This document shows positions 47,385 through 56,461 of a DNA stretch of 64,000 nucleotides, one piece after another. The DNA is from Dorea sp. AM10-31 (GTDB lineage: Bacteria > Bacillota > Clostridia > Lachnospirales > Lachnospiraceae), in the NCBI RefSeq assembly GCF_003435815.1, contig NZ_QTUV01000003.1, positions 65,297 to 129,296 on the forward strand. Direction: 5' to 3'. Under the pieces are notes generated by a model that made no database searches, was not told the DNA's origin, and was given only the letters and a program-made list of their open reading frames with translations. Each line of letters starts with the position of its first letter. Position 1 is the first letter of the stretch. The position numbers and the translations under genes were made by a program.

Positions 47385-48971
47385 CTAATATACCTTGACG
47401 GAAACTGTTGCTTTTCTGCCACTGCCATCGGTTGCGGCGGCTGTAATCTTTACAGTTTTTCCTTTTCCGGCTTTTAAAGCCTTTGCGACACCTTTGGAGG
47501 AAACAGTCATATATTTCGTGTTTGAAGAAGTGAAGGTTAAAGCTTTATTTGCACCTGCGGATGCAGTGACAACTGCCTTTAATTTCGTACTTTTTCCGGC
47601 TTTTATTTTTGACGGTGCAGTGACTTTCAGCTTCTTTACAATCCCTTTCATGGAAGTAATCTTAAAAGAGCCTTGTACTTTACTGCCATCTTTGGATAAG
47701 GCAGTGATGGTAACGGATTTTCCACCGCTGTTTTTCTTTAAAGTGACAACACCTTTGGAAGAAATAGTAGCAACTTTAGTGTTACTTGATTTCCATTGCA
47801 GAGCTTTATTGGTTGCGTTGGAAGGAGAAATCGTGGCTTTTAAAGTGAGCTTTTTCCCGGCAGCAATCTTGTGGGAAAGACCGGATAACCGGATTTTCTT
47901 TACTTTATAAACCGGATTTTCTGGTTTGTCAGGCTTTGGCGTTTCATTTTCATTGATTACCATTGCATTCTTTTCGAACATGGTATTATTGGAAGAAACC
48001 GTACCAGCTGATAAATAATTTACTTTTGAAAGATCAACATACATTGCAGGACGTAAAGGATAGTAATCCTGGGATGCCATGCTGGTTTTCATGATTTCAC
48101 CTGTCGTTTGGACACTGTCATACAATGCTCTCGTTGTACCATAAGTTTCTAATCTCCAGTTGCAGTTTCCGGCATATTGTGGACGTTTGTCACGCCAGAC
48201 ATTCTGTGCAAATGCAAAGTCTGTACACTTCGCGCGTCTTGCATTATCTTCCAGCAGGGTGACATCTGTGAATCCATATGCCAGAGCTTCCGAACCGTAG
48301 GCTTCCGAGTTGCTTAACAGAAAAAGTTTATTTACAGAAGGCTTATAATTATTGCGGGTTGTATCAACGACAGCAGCCTGTTCTTCGGAAGAACATATCT
48401 GGAAAAATAGTTTGTTATTAAAGAAGTCAGGAATATCTGTCAGACTTCCCCGGTAGAAAATCTTGTCAGCAAGAAGAAAAGCGGTGGATTTATTCATCTT
48501 TAACACACGCCATTTCAATGGCTCGTATCGAAAATAGTGCCAGGTGCTGTCATCTTCCCAAGGGAAAATATTATAAGTCTGGGAATATTTAGTGGTTGGC
48601 CAGTAGTCCGGATCCAGGAGAGAAGAAACATCCGTCTGGCTGCGGCAAAGCCTCCGATATTTGTAGTTTCCAATGGTAATATCTCCGTTTTCATCCCACT
48701 GGGAGTCGTCGGCAGCTTTTAATTTTTCGTAAATTTGTCCATTTTCTGCTGTGACTTCAGACTGCGGATAGCTTCCGAGCCAGACGCAGTCCCAGGTGAC
48801 TTTCTTCCCGGCATAGAGAGAAGAATCATCGGTGATTTTCGGATTGGATAAAGTGTCGGATGCCCGGACGGTCTCCGCCGGACAGATAAGTGAGGACAAC
48901 GTTCCTGTCACGGTAAGAATCGAGACAAGAACGATGCCGGAGAATATTTTCTTAAGATGTAGTCTGTTCAT
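47385..48971 (-). CDS. Secreted DUF6273-like protein with two Big2 Ig-like domains
   Basis: The 528-residue protein has a signal peptide (MNRLHLKKIFSGIVLVSILT, cleavage near VRAS). Residues about 45-325 resemble DUF6273, with KVTWDCVWLGSYPQSE at the start, YEPLKWRVL in the middle and YYPLRPAMYVDLS at the end; this fold is common on secreted proteins of gut Firmicutes and may bind a ligand. Two Big2-type domains follow (about 350-435 and 437-528), with the typical NKALQWKSSNTKVATISSKG pattern. The ATG at 48971 has GGGGG seven bases before it. No sorting signal is seen. It is the first gene of a two-gene operon with the aerolysin-like protein. Confidence 0.78.
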   Translation of the reverse strand: MNRLHLKKIFSGIVLVSILTVTGTLSSLICPAETVRASDTLSNPKITDDSSLYAGKKVTWDCVWLGSYPQSEVTAENGQIYEKLKAADDSQWDENGDITIGNYKYRRLCRSQTDVSSLLDPDYWPTTKYSQTYNIFPWEDDSTWHYFRYEPLKWRVLKMNKSTAFLLADKIFYRGSLTDIPDFFNNKLFFQICSSEEQAAVVDTTRNNYKPSVNKLFLLSNSEAYGSEALAYGFTDVTLLEDNARRAKCTDFAFAQNVWRDKRPQYAGNCNWRLETYGTTRALYDSVQTTGEIMKTSMASQDYYPLRPAMYVDLSKVNYLSAGTVSSNNTMFEKNAMVINENETPKPDKPENPVYKVKKIRLSGLSHKIAAGKKLTLKATISPSNATNKALQWKSSNTKVATISSKGVVTLKKNSGGKSVTITALSKDGSKVQGSFKITSMKGIVKKLKVTAPSKIKAGKSTKLKAVVTASAGANKALTFTSSNTKYMTVSSKGVAKALKAGKGKTVKITAAATDGSGRKATVSVKVY

Positions 48972-49086
48972 AGTGCGCCCCCTTTTCATGATTTTGATAA
49001 GTACAGGTTTTAACGTTCACTTCTCTATCTTTATCATATGAAAAAGGGACAAAAATCATAGTGTCTGCCGGTCACATGTTAGGAAA

Positions 49087-49270
49087 TCAATGGCTATGGC
49101 GGTATTTCGCAGCGGGTGTGTCATATTTTTGCTGGAATATTTTATAAAAATATCTTTTGTTGTTATAACCGACGGTGTGCATAATCTCGTCTACGGTTTT
49201 ATCCGTGTGTTCCGGCATGGATTCCGCATGTTCCAGACGGATCTTCTGCACATAGAATGTAGTATCACAG
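49087..49270 (-). pseudogene. C-terminal remnant of an AraC family regulator
   Basis: On the minus strand about 56-60 codons read YVQKIRLEHAESMPEHTD, then KTVDEIMHTVGYNNKRYF and a YKIFQQKYDTPAAKYR end, followed by TGA. That is the second helix-turn-helix of AraC-type regulators. There is no start and no upstream domain: the frame breaks near 49265, where the sequence joins an unrelated plus-strand fragment. A deletion remnant. Confidence 0.7.
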
Positions 49271-49426
49271 GCAGATATCGATACACTGGTTGAAGAATAT
49301 TATGACAAATATGAGAACCTTCTGGAAGGAAGAGATGAGAAAGAATTCCGCGAGCATGTTGCAGTGCAGGCAGGAATTGAAATTGGATTTGAGAGATCTC
49401 TGGAACAGTCTGGCATATTAAAATAG
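49268..49426 (+). pseudogene. C-terminal remnant of an unknown gene
   Basis: A plus-strand frame reads DIDTLVEEYYDKYENLL, GRDEKEFREHVAVQAG and IEIGFERSLEQSGILK, then TAG. The composition is that of a real helical protein, but no start or binding site precedes it, and its 5' end abuts the reversed AraC fragment. A hairpin, AGGACTGCA (49425-49433) with TGCAGTCCT (49446-49454), follows the stop. Confidence 0.5.
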
Positions 49427-49454
49427 GACTGCAGATTGGGAGGTTTGCAGTCCT

Positions 49455-49590
49455 GAGGAAAAAGTTATGAAAAAGAATTATAAGTGTTCGTTTTCTTCGA
49501 ACAATTATAGTATAGGCAGAAATTGTGATGAAAGTGTGATGAGATTAAGAAAAAAATGTTAACAAATACATTTTCTTATAAAAAGCTATT
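49455..49590. other. AT-rich spacer without gene
   Basis: I see no gene and no strong signal between the hairpin after the gene remnant and the tandem repeat. Confidence 0.5.
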
Positions 49591-50019
49591 AAGCCACAAA
49601 CCCACTCCTGAGCAAGCCCATCGTGGTTGCAGGCTTATGACCCTGGCATAAGAATATTAAAATTAAAAAATGCCAGACGAATTGCTCCGTACAGCGTACT
49701 CTCGCAATTCTGCCCAATATTCGCATATCGCGAAGCTTGCGCTTCCCTTTTATGCTCATATCGGGGCGGGTCATTAAGCCATGCACCCCCTCCTGAGCAA
49801 GCCCATCGTGGTTGCAGGCTTATGACCCTGGCATAAGAATATTAAAATTAAAAAATGCCAGACGAATTGCTCCGTACAGCGTACTCTCGCAATTCTGCCC
49901 AATATTCGCATATCGCGAAGCTTGCGCTTCCCTTTTATGCTCATATCGGGGCGGGTCATTAAGCCATGCACCCACTCCTGAGCAAGCCCATCGTGGTTGC
50001 AGGCTTATGACCCTGGCAT
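49591..50019. repeat. 185-bp tandem repeat, 2.3 copies, with internal hairpins
   Basis: Units begin at 49591, 49776 and 49961 (the last is cut after 59 bases) and are almost identical; differences cluster in the first 20 bases. Each unit can form several hairpins: CTGGCAT/ATGCCAG, GAATTGC/GCAATTC with inner GTAC repeats, and GAAGC/GCTTC. Across the unit border GGGTCATTAAGCC pairs with GGCTTATGACCC apart from one extra T. Reading frames exist on both strands, but their variation and lack of binding sites argue against coding. Confidence 0.9.
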
Positions 50020-50127
50020 CTTAAATTCTGAAGAAACATTAAAGATATTTTAAAGAAATAAGAAGAATGTGCACAAGTAGGAAAAAGTCTGCTATAATGA
50101 ACAACATACGGTGAAAAGAGGTGCATT

Positions 50128-50793
50128 ATGAAGAAAGACACGACACAGAAGAAAAAAATGATACCTTCTTATGCAATACTTCCGCTGCTGATCTGTGTAG
50201 CCGTGAATTTCACAGTTTATATAGGAACAGATAAGCTGATGGAGCACCGCAATTTTTATGATCTGACCTTACCGATTGACAGAATGGTTCCGGTGATTCC
50301 AGCATTTTCAGTCATTTATATCGGATGTTATTTATTCTGGATCGTAAATTATATTATGATCACCAGAATGAACAGAAGCCACTGTTATCGTTTTATTCTG
50401 GCGGATGTTATGTCAAGACTTGTATGTGGTTTCTTTTATATTGTAATGCCGACAACGAATGTGCGTCCGGTAGTGAATGGAACAGATATTTTCAGCCAGA
50501 TGTTAAGATGGGTGTATCAGATAGATGATCCGACCAGATTGTTTCCGTCAATTCATTGTCTGGTAAGCTGGTTCTGTTATATCGGAATCCGTGGACAGAG
50601 GCAGATACCGAAGTGGTATCAGAGGTTCAGTCTTGTATTTGCAATTTTAGTCTGTGTATCAACGCAGGTAACAAAGCAGCATTATATTGTGGATGTTTTT
50701 GGAGGCATTGCTGTAGCAGAGATCTGTTACCGGATTTCCGGTAAGATTATGGAGCGGCGAAGCCGGGAAAAGGGGAAAAAGATTGTTAAATAA
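50128..50793 (+). CDS. PAP2 superfamily phosphatase
   Basis: Integral membrane protein of 221 residues with five or six helices and the PAP2 signature: LFPSIHCLVSW (PSxH, motif 2) and KQHYIVDVFGG (motif 3 with catalytic His and Asp). Motif 1 (KxxxxxxRP) is represented by TTNVRPV. PAP2 enzymes dephosphorylate lipid phosphates such as phosphatidate or undecaprenyl pyrophosphate. First gene of a four-gene phospholipid cluster; TATAAT at 50093-50098 is a probable -10. The stop overlaps the next start. Confidence 0.88.
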   Translation: MKKDTTQKKKMIPSYAILPLLICVAVNFTVYIGTDKLMEHRNFYDLTLPIDRMVPVIPAFSVIYIGCYLFWIVNYIMITRMNRSHCYRFILADVMSRLVCGFFYIVMPTTNVRPVVNGTDIFSQMLRWVYQIDDPTRLFPSIHCLVSWFCYIGIRGQRQIPKWYQRFSLVFAILVCVSTQVTKQHYIVDVFGGIAVAEICYRISGKIMERRSREKGKKIVK

Positions 50794-51841
50794 GAAGAAA
50801 AGTATTGCGAATACCATTTTTCTGGTTTTGATTTTCGCATTAACACTTTACAGTGTATTCCATGGTGAAGATCTTCCGGCGGTGCTCAGGACGATCGGTG
50901 AAGTGAATCCGTGGTATCTGATACCGGGAACAGCAGGTGTAATCCTGTTTATCTGGGGGGAATCGATCATTATCTGGTATATGTTCGGTACACTGGATAT
51001 TCATGAAAAGAAACGGACGTGTTTTTTATATTCCTGTGTAGGGTTCTTCTTTAGTGCGGTGACACCGTCTGCAAGCGGCGGACAGCCGATGCAGATCTAT
51101 TATATGAGAAAGAATAAAATACCGATTCCGGTAGCAACGCTTGTACTGATGATCGTTACGATTACATACAAATCTGTACTGGTATTTGTTGGTCTGTTCG
51201 TTGCATTTTTCCAGAGAGGATTTGTTCATAAATATCTGGAAGGAATACTGCCGATTTTTTATCTGGGAGTTGCATTAAATGTAGGCTGTTGTGTTGCAAT
51301 GTCGATTCTGGCATTTCATCCGGAGCTTGCCAAATGGATCATGATGAAAGGTCTCAGGCTTCTGGAAAAGAGCCGGCTTATGAAACATAAGGAAAAGAGA
51401 ACGAAAAAGCTTGCAGATTCTATGGAACAGTATAAGGCTACGGCGGCTTATTTCGGAACGCATAAGAAAGTGATCTTTAATGTTATACTGATTACATTTT
51501 TTCAGAGATTTTCATTATTTTTTGTAACATGGTTTGTATACAAAGCTTTCGGACTGCACGGAACGAGCATATATGATGTAGTGATGCTGCAGGCAGTCGT
51601 ATCTGTATCAGTGGATATGCTCCCACTTCCGGGAGGAATGGGAATTAGTGAGAATCTGTTCCTGATTATTTTTAAAACAGTATTTACAGCAGGACTTCTG
51701 TTACCGGGAATGGTACTGAGCAGAGGAATTGCGTTTTATGTACAACTTCTCTTCAGCGCAACACTGACATTGGTTGCGCATGTTCGGATAGGACGAGGGC
51801 GGGAAGAGACAACAGAAACTTGTGAACAACAGGCTGGCTAA
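50783..51841 (+). CDS. YbhN/MprF-type multispanning membrane protein (UPF0104)
   Basis: The 352-residue protein has about eight helices and the lysylphosphatidylglycerol synthase transmembrane (flippase-like) family pattern, with FFSAVTPSASGGQPMQIYYM and the later VSVDMLPLPGGMGISENLF motif. It lacks the C-terminal aminoacyl-transferase domain of full MprF, so a lipid translocation role is more likely than lipid aminoacylation. Translation starts at TTG 50783 with GGGG seven bases upstream, inside the end of the PAP2 gene. Confidence 0.87.
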   Translation: MLNKKKSIANTIFLVLIFALTLYSVFHGEDLPAVLRTIGEVNPWYLIPGTAGVILFIWGESIIIWYMFGTLDIHEKKRTCFLYSCVGFFFSAVTPSASGGQPMQIYYMRKNKIPIPVATLVLMIVTITYKSVLVFVGLFVAFFQRGFVHKYLEGILPIFYLGVALNVGCCVAMSILAFHPELAKWIMMKGLRLLEKSRLMKHKEKRTKKLADSMEQYKATAAYFGTHKKVIFNVILITFFQRFSLFFVTWFVYKAFGLHGTSIYDVVMLQAVVSVSVDMLPLPGGMGISENLFLIIFKTVFTAGLLLPGMVLSRGIAFYVQLLFSATLTLVAHVRIGRGREETTETCEQQAG

Positions 51842-51867
51842 TTCAGCGGAAAGAAAAGAGGGAAAAA

Positions 51868-52536
51868 ATGATAGGAATTTATAATTATACGGTTGTGCTG
51901 ACTTATATGAGTCTCTGCTCTTCCGTTTTTGGAATGACACAGGCAATACACGGACATTTTAAGATTGCGATTTTCTGTCTTGCATTATCCGGGCTTTGCG
52001 ATATGTTTGACGGCAAAGTTGCGCGTTCTAAGAAAGACCGTACAGATGATGAGAAAGCTTTTGGTATCCAGATTGATTCACTGTGTGATGTAGTCTGTTT
52101 CGGAATCTTTCCGGCAATGATTTGTTATCTGCTGGGAGTACGTGGACCAATTGGTCTGCTTTTAATTGCATTTTATTGTATCAATTCGGTGATCCGGCTT
52201 GCTTATTTTAATGTAATGGAAGCAAAACAGGCACTGGTAACAGAGAGCGGAGAGAAGTTCTATAAGGGATTGCCGATCACATCCATGGCAATTGTATTGC
52301 CATTGGTATTCATGATCCAGTTTTTTGTACCGGATTTTGTTTTCCGTATCTGCCTGCATCTGGCACTGTTTATTGTCGGACTGTTATTTGTTGTAGACTT
52401 TAAATTAAAAAAACCAGGCAATAAAACACTTGCACTTCTTGTGCTGGTCGTTGGCGCGGCAGTGATCATTATGATGATATTTACAAAGTACAAAGTAAAT
52501 ATGCAGATGAACTGGCCATGGCTTTGCAGAAGATAA
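51868..52536 (+). CDS. pssA: CDP-diacylglycerol-serine O-phosphatidyltransferase
   Basis: Makes phosphatidylserine from CDP-diacylglycerol and serine. The 222-residue membrane protein carries the CDP-alcohol phosphotransferase motif: DMFDGKVARSKKD followed by FGIQIDSLCDVV, i.e. the D-x2-D-G-x2-A-R...G-x3-D-x3-D pattern of metal ligands. Six helices are predicted. The neighbouring psd gene makes PssA, rather than PgsA or another family member, the likely identity. Confidence 0.92.
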   Translation: MIGIYNYTVVLTYMSLCSSVFGMTQAIHGHFKIAIFCLALSGLCDMFDGKVARSKKDRTDDEKAFGIQIDSLCDVVCFGIFPAMICYLLGVRGPIGLLLIAFYCINSVIRLAYFNVMEAKQALVTESGEKFYKGLPITSMAIVLPLVFMIQFFVPDFVFRICLHLALFIVGLLFVVDFKLKKPGNKTLALLVLVVGAAVIIMMIFTKYKVNMQMNWPWLCRR

Positions 52537-52584
52537 AAGGTTACATAAGAGATTAGAAGACGGCAGGATATGAGGAGAACACAG

Positions 52585-53460
52585 ATGAAATACAGAGACC
52601 GGGAAGGCAGAGATGTCGGTGTTGAGACCGGACAGGATCAGTTTTTAAAACATTTATATGGAAATGCATTTGGAAGAGCTGTTATCCGGATCATGATCCG
52701 TCCGTGGGTGAGCAGGCTTGGCGGATATGTTCTGGACAGTTTCATATCCAAGATCGGCATCCGTCCGTTTGTAAAAAAGAACAATATTGACTTGTCTATG
52801 TGTGAGAAGACAAAGTTTCGTTCATATAATGATTTCTTTACAAGAAAATTAAGAGAAGAAGCACGCATACCACAGGGAGATGAAAAGACGTTGATCAGTC
52901 CTTGCGATGGGAAATTAAGCGTATATCCGATCAGTGATATAGCAGGTAGAGAGAATACATTCCGGATCAAGGATACACTTTATACAACCTCATCACTTCT
53001 GAGATCCGGCAAACTGGCAAAGCAGTATGAGGGCGGCATGGCGCTTGTGTTCCGTCTGACAGTGGATGATTATCACAGATATTGTTACGTGGCAGACGGA
53101 GAGAAATCCCAGAATTATCATATTCGGGGAGTATTCCATACGGTGAATCCGGTAGCCAATGATGTGTATCCGATTTACAAAGAGAATACAAGAGAGTACA
53201 GCCTGCTTAAGACAAAGCGGTTTAAGACGATTTTAATGATGGAAGTCGGCGCTCTTATGGTTGGACGGATCACAAACTATGAGGAAGCAGGAACAGTCCG
53301 TAAGGGGCAGGAAAAAGGAAAGTTTGAGTTTGGTGGGTCGACGATTATCCTGTTATTGCAAAAGGATGCAGCAGTGCTGGATAGCGATCTCATCCGTAAT
53401 ACAGAAGAAGGATATGAAACTATCGTAAAGATGGGCGAAAGAATAGGAACGGCAAAGTAA
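52585..53460 (+). CDS. psd: Phosphatidylserine decarboxylase
   Basis: Converts phosphatidylserine to phosphatidylethanolamine. The 291-residue proenzyme self-cleaves at the GGST motif near the C-terminus to give a pyruvoyl group at Ser252; other conserved segments are SPCDGKL and DYHRYCYV with the maturation histidine. I take the ATG at 52585, seven bases after AGGAG, not the ATG at 52570, which overlaps that site. With PssA it forms a complete PE branch. Ends in a perfect hairpin terminator. Confidence 0.93.
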   Translation: MKYRDREGRDVGVETGQDQFLKHLYGNAFGRAVIRIMIRPWVSRLGGYVLDSFISKIGIRPFVKKNNIDLSMCEKTKFRSYNDFFTRKLREEARIPQGDEKTLISPCDGKLSVYPISDIAGRENTFRIKDTLYTTSSLLRSGKLAKQYEGGMALVFRLTVDDYHRYCYVADGEKSQNYHIRGVFHTVNPVANDVYPIYKENTREYSLLKTKRFKTILMMEVGALMVGRITNYEEAGTVRKGQEKGKFEFGGSTIILLLQKDAAVLDSDLIRNTEEGYETIVKMGERIGTAK

Positions 53461-53479
53461 TTGCCGTTCCTATTCTTTT
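53441..53479. terminator. Bidirectional terminator after psd
   Basis: GAATAGGAACGGCAA (53441-53455) pairs perfectly with TTGCCGTTCCTATTC (53461-53475) around AGTAA, followed by TTTT. It overlaps the psd stop codon and separates the convergent SDR gene. Confidence 0.92.
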
Positions 53480-53513
53480 GAGGAAAATTCATATAATGAA
53501 GATTTGCCTTAAA

Positions 53514-54257
53514 TTAAAGTGTGGTAAACATATCGATCACCTGTCCGGTCATGACTTTCGGTGAGTCGCATAAAAGGTAGATAATACCTTTTGCTACATC
53601 TGCAGCACTGTCCATAACAGCATTGTCCTGACCGACATTGTGGTTGTATACCCGCTGTCCCGGTGTATCTACCATACCAGGGGCAACAGCATTGACTTTA
53701 ATGCCATATTCTTTTGTCTGGATTGCGGTTGTCTTTGTCAGTGTCACGATACCGCCTTTTGCTACTGCGTAGCCACCCATCTGGGAAGCGATACGTCCCA
53801 TGCGGGAAGAAACACTTACGATGTCACCACTATGCTGTTTGATCATAACCGGCACAACTTTGTTGAGGCAGAGGAACGGAATCTTCAGATTTGTCTTGAT
53901 GATCTGATCCCACTGCTCTTCGCTCCACTCCCAGATCTTGATTGCCTGATGTCCGACTTTGTCATAAATCTCAGATGGGTATCCACCGGCATTATTGATC
54001 AGGATATCAATGCGTCCAAATTGTTCTACAACAGCATCAACCATGGACTGTACCTGTGCGGCATCTGTCAGATCACGGGAAAGGGAAGTAGCTTTTCCTC
54101 CTTTTTCTTCGATCATCTGTACCGTCTCATCCAGGTTTGCCTGTGTTCTTGCAACACAGACAACGGTTGCGCCTTCTGCGGCAATTGCGAGAGCCGCTTC
54201 TCTTCCGATGCCCTTGCCGGCACCTGTTACAATTGCAATTTTACCTTCTAATTTCAT
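53514..54257 (-). CDS. Short-chain dehydrogenase/reductase
   Basis: NAD(P)-dependent oxidoreductase of 247 residues with the classical SDR motifs: TGAGKGIG (cofactor, residues 11-18), NNAGG, the catalytic Ser in VSVSSR, and YAVAK with Tyr and Lys. An insertion after NNAGG (YPSEIYDKVGHQAIKIWEW) distinguishes it from FabG, so a sugar, steroid or other alcohol substrate is possible. It is 51 bases downstream of aroB on the same strand and may belong to that transcript. Confidence 0.9.
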   Translation of the reverse strand: MKLEGKIAIVTGAGKGIGREAALAIAAEGATVVCVARTQANLDETVQMIEEKGGKATSLSRDLTDAAQVQSMVDAVVEQFGRIDILINNAGGYPSEIYDKVGHQAIKIWEWSEEQWDQIIKTNLKIPFLCLNKVVPVMIKQHSGDIVSVSSRMGRIASQMGGYAVAKGGIVTLTKTTAIQTKEYGIKVNAVAPGMVDTPGQRVYNHNVGQDNAVMDSAADVAKGIIYLLCDSPKVMTGQVIDMFTTL

Positions 54258-54308
54258 TTATTCAGCCTCCAAAAATAAGTAGTTATCAATATATAATCAA
54301 TCATTTAC

Positions 54309-55370
54309 CTAAACAATTCGTTCAGTATCGTCAAAGAAATCCAAAGCAGCCGGATAGATATAACTGTCGCCGATCCCATGGAGGAGAATCAGATTCAAGT
54401 GATTGTTCAGATTCTTCTTATCCAGTGCAATGGCTTCTGTCAAAGCGCCAAGAGCAACACCGCAGGAAGAAGGAAGTCCGTAGATTGTAAGCAGATCCTG
54501 GATCCGTATAGAGGTTCCGTCCGGTGTAAGACCTTTTTCTTCTGCGAGTTTCGTCAGTTGATACATACCGATCGCAACCGCTTCACCATGGCTCTCACGC
54601 TCATAATGATAATACTGTTCGATCGTATGTGCCAGCGTATGCCCGAAATTCAGGAGCATACGGCTTCCTGTGTCAAACTGATCTTCTTCGACTACAACAC
54701 GTTTGCAGTCTACACAACGGTAAATGATATTGCCAAGTTCGTCCTTTAAGTCGGCAAAGGAAGTATGTGTTTCCAGAAGGGAAAATAATTCCGGATCCTG
54801 GATGCATCCATACTTGATCACTTCGCCCATGCCATCGTGAATGAAATGGTCCGGCAGTGTCTGTAATACTTCCGGATCTATCAGGACGAGGGAAGGCTGA
54901 TAAAATGCACCAACCAGATTCTTGCCCTGCGGCAGATCAACAGCAACTTTTCCGCCAACGGAAGAGTCAACCTGTGCAAGCAGGGAAGTCGGAATCTGGA
55001 CCAGTTTGATTCCACGTAAGAAACTTGCCGCTGCAAATCCTGCCAGATCACCAATCATGCCACCGCCCAGAGCGATCAGAAGATCGCTGCGGGAAAATCG
55101 TGCCTGAAGCAATGCGTCATAGATCAGAGGAAGAGACTCAAATTTCTTCGTGGCCTCTCCATGCGGAAGCACAAGATGAAAGACTTCAAAGTCAGCTTCC
55201 AGTACTTCCGACAATGCATCTCCGTAGATCGGATAGACGTTATCGTCAGAGACGATCATGATCTTTCTGCCATGAAAGACTTCCTTAATATAAGTTCCGG
55301 CATCTGCAAGAATGTGATTCTCGATATAGATCGGATAACTGTTTTTTTCAAGATTAACGGTTAGTTTCAT
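54309..55370 (-). CDS. aroB: 3-dehydroquinate synthase
   Basis: Second shikimate pathway step: DAHP to 3-dehydroquinate, using NAD+ and a divalent metal. The 353-residue protein shows GGGMIGDLAGFAAASFLRGI, the QVDSSVGGKVAVDLPQGKN block, and the metal histidines in NFGHTLAHTIEQ and ESHGEAVAIGM. It lies 18 bases after the DAHP synthase gene, so the first two pathway steps are co-transcribed. Confidence 0.96.
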   Translation of the reverse strand: MKLTVNLEKNSYPIYIENHILADAGTYIKEVFHGRKIMIVSDDNVYPIYGDALSEVLEADFEVFHLVLPHGEATKKFESLPLIYDALLQARFSRSDLLIALGGGMIGDLAGFAAASFLRGIKLVQIPTSLLAQVDSSVGGKVAVDLPQGKNLVGAFYQPSLVLIDPEVLQTLPDHFIHDGMGEVIKYGCIQDPELFSLLETHTSFADLKDELGNIIYRCVDCKRVVVEEDQFDTGSRMLLNFGHTLAHTIEQYYHYERESHGEAVAIGMYQLTKLAEEKGLTPDGTSIRIQDLLTIYGLPSSCGVALGALTEAIALDKKNLNNHLNLILLHGIGDSYIYPAALDFFDDTERIV

Positions 55371-55388
55371 TGTAGCTTTACTCCTGTT

Positions 55389-56399
55389 CTATTGTCTGTG
55401 AATGATGTCAGCAATCTGTTTTACATCTTTCAGCAGTTCACTGTATTTTTCTGGTTTTAAGGACTGTGCTCCATCGCAGAGAGCAGCTTCCGGATTATTA
55501 TGAACTTCGATCATCAGTCCGTCAGCACCGGCTGCAACAGATGCTTTTGCCATAGAATCTACGAGCCACCATTTTCCACCGGCATGGCTTGGATCGATGA
55601 TAACCGGGAGGTGTGTCAGCTTCCGCAGTACAGGAACGCTCTGCAGATCCAGTGTATTTCTTGTATATGTTTCAAAAGTACGGATACCACGTTCGCACAG
55701 AATGACATTCTCATTACCAGAAGCCATAATATACTCTGCGGACATTATCCATTCTTCATATGTCGCATTCAGACCTCTCTTTAAGAGGATCGGGCGGTCA
55801 ACCTGACCGAGCTGTTTTAACAGATCAAAGTTCTGCATATTTCTTGCGCCGATCTGGATCAGATCTACTTTCTCGTTGAAGACATCCAGATATTCCGGAG
55901 ACATCAGTTCTGTAACGATCGGAAGTCCGACTTCTTCTTTTACTGCGCATAAGATGTCAAGACCTTCCGGTCCAAGTCCCTGGAAAGAATACGGGCTTGT
56001 TCTAGGCTTGAATGCACCGCCTCGTAACATATTCGCTCCGGCAGCTTTGATATCCTTTGCAATGGATAATACCTGCTCGTAAGTCTCAACGGAGCAAGGC
56101 CCTGCGATGTAAGCCATGTTGCCGCTTCCAACCTTCACACCAGATACATCTACAACAGTGTCTTCCGGGTGGAAAGCACGGTTTGCCAGTTTGTAAGGCT
56201 CCTGTACATGGATAACTTTGTCAACGTATGGGTTTACTTCGAAAAGCTTTGCATCGATACGGCTTGTATCACCGATACAGCCGATGATTGTCTGACCTGC
56301 ACCTTTTACAATATGGGCGTCCAGACCTTTTGTTTTGATCAGATTCTCTACGCGGTCAATTTCTTTCTGACCGGAGTGTTGTTTTAATACAATAATCAT
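55389..56399 (-). CDS. aroF: 3-deoxy-7-phosphoheptulonate (DAHP) synthase, type I-beta
   Basis: First shikimate step, condensing PEP and erythrose-4-phosphate. The 336-residue enzyme has an N-terminal ferredoxin-like regulatory domain (residues 1-65, MIIVLKQHSGQKEID...), as in Thermotoga-type enzymes, then the barrel with AGPCSVE, GGAFKPRTSPYSFQG, LLKRG and DPSHAGGK motifs. The N-terminal domain implies feedback control by an aromatic amino acid. Transcribed from the promoter at 56462-56490. Confidence 0.96.
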   Translation of the reverse strand: MIIVLKQHSGQKEIDRVENLIKTKGLDAHIVKGAGQTIIGCIGDTSRIDAKLFEVNPYVDKVIHVQEPYKLANRAFHPEDTVVDVSGVKVGSGNMAYIAGPCSVETYEQVLSIAKDIKAAGANMLRGGAFKPRTSPYSFQGLGPEGLDILCAVKEEVGLPIVTELMSPEYLDVFNEKVDLIQIGARNMQNFDLLKQLGQVDRPILLKRGLNATYEEWIMSAEYIMASGNENVILCERGIRTFETYTRNTLDLQSVPVLRKLTHLPVIIDPSHAGGKWWLVDSMAKASVAAGADGLMIEVHNNPEAALCDGAQSLKPEKYSELLKDVKQIADIIHRQ

Positions 56400-56461
56400 A
56401 AGTGTTCTCCTCCATATTCACACTGTAAAATTTTAGCTGTTTAAAGTGCGAAACTACACTT

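Noticed and set aside
47395..47910. 171-residue open frame antisense to the Big2 domains
   Set aside because: It lies entirely inside a well-supported minus-strand gene, shows low-complexity hydrophobic sequence and has no plus-strand start signals.
49591..50019. CRISPR array
   Set aside because: Units are adjacent 185-bp copies without variable spacers, and no cas genes are near.
49589..50024. Repeated 65-70 residue open frames on both strands in the tandem repeat
   Set aside because: They arise from the 185-bp unit, have no ribosome binding sites, and their ends are set by unit borders.
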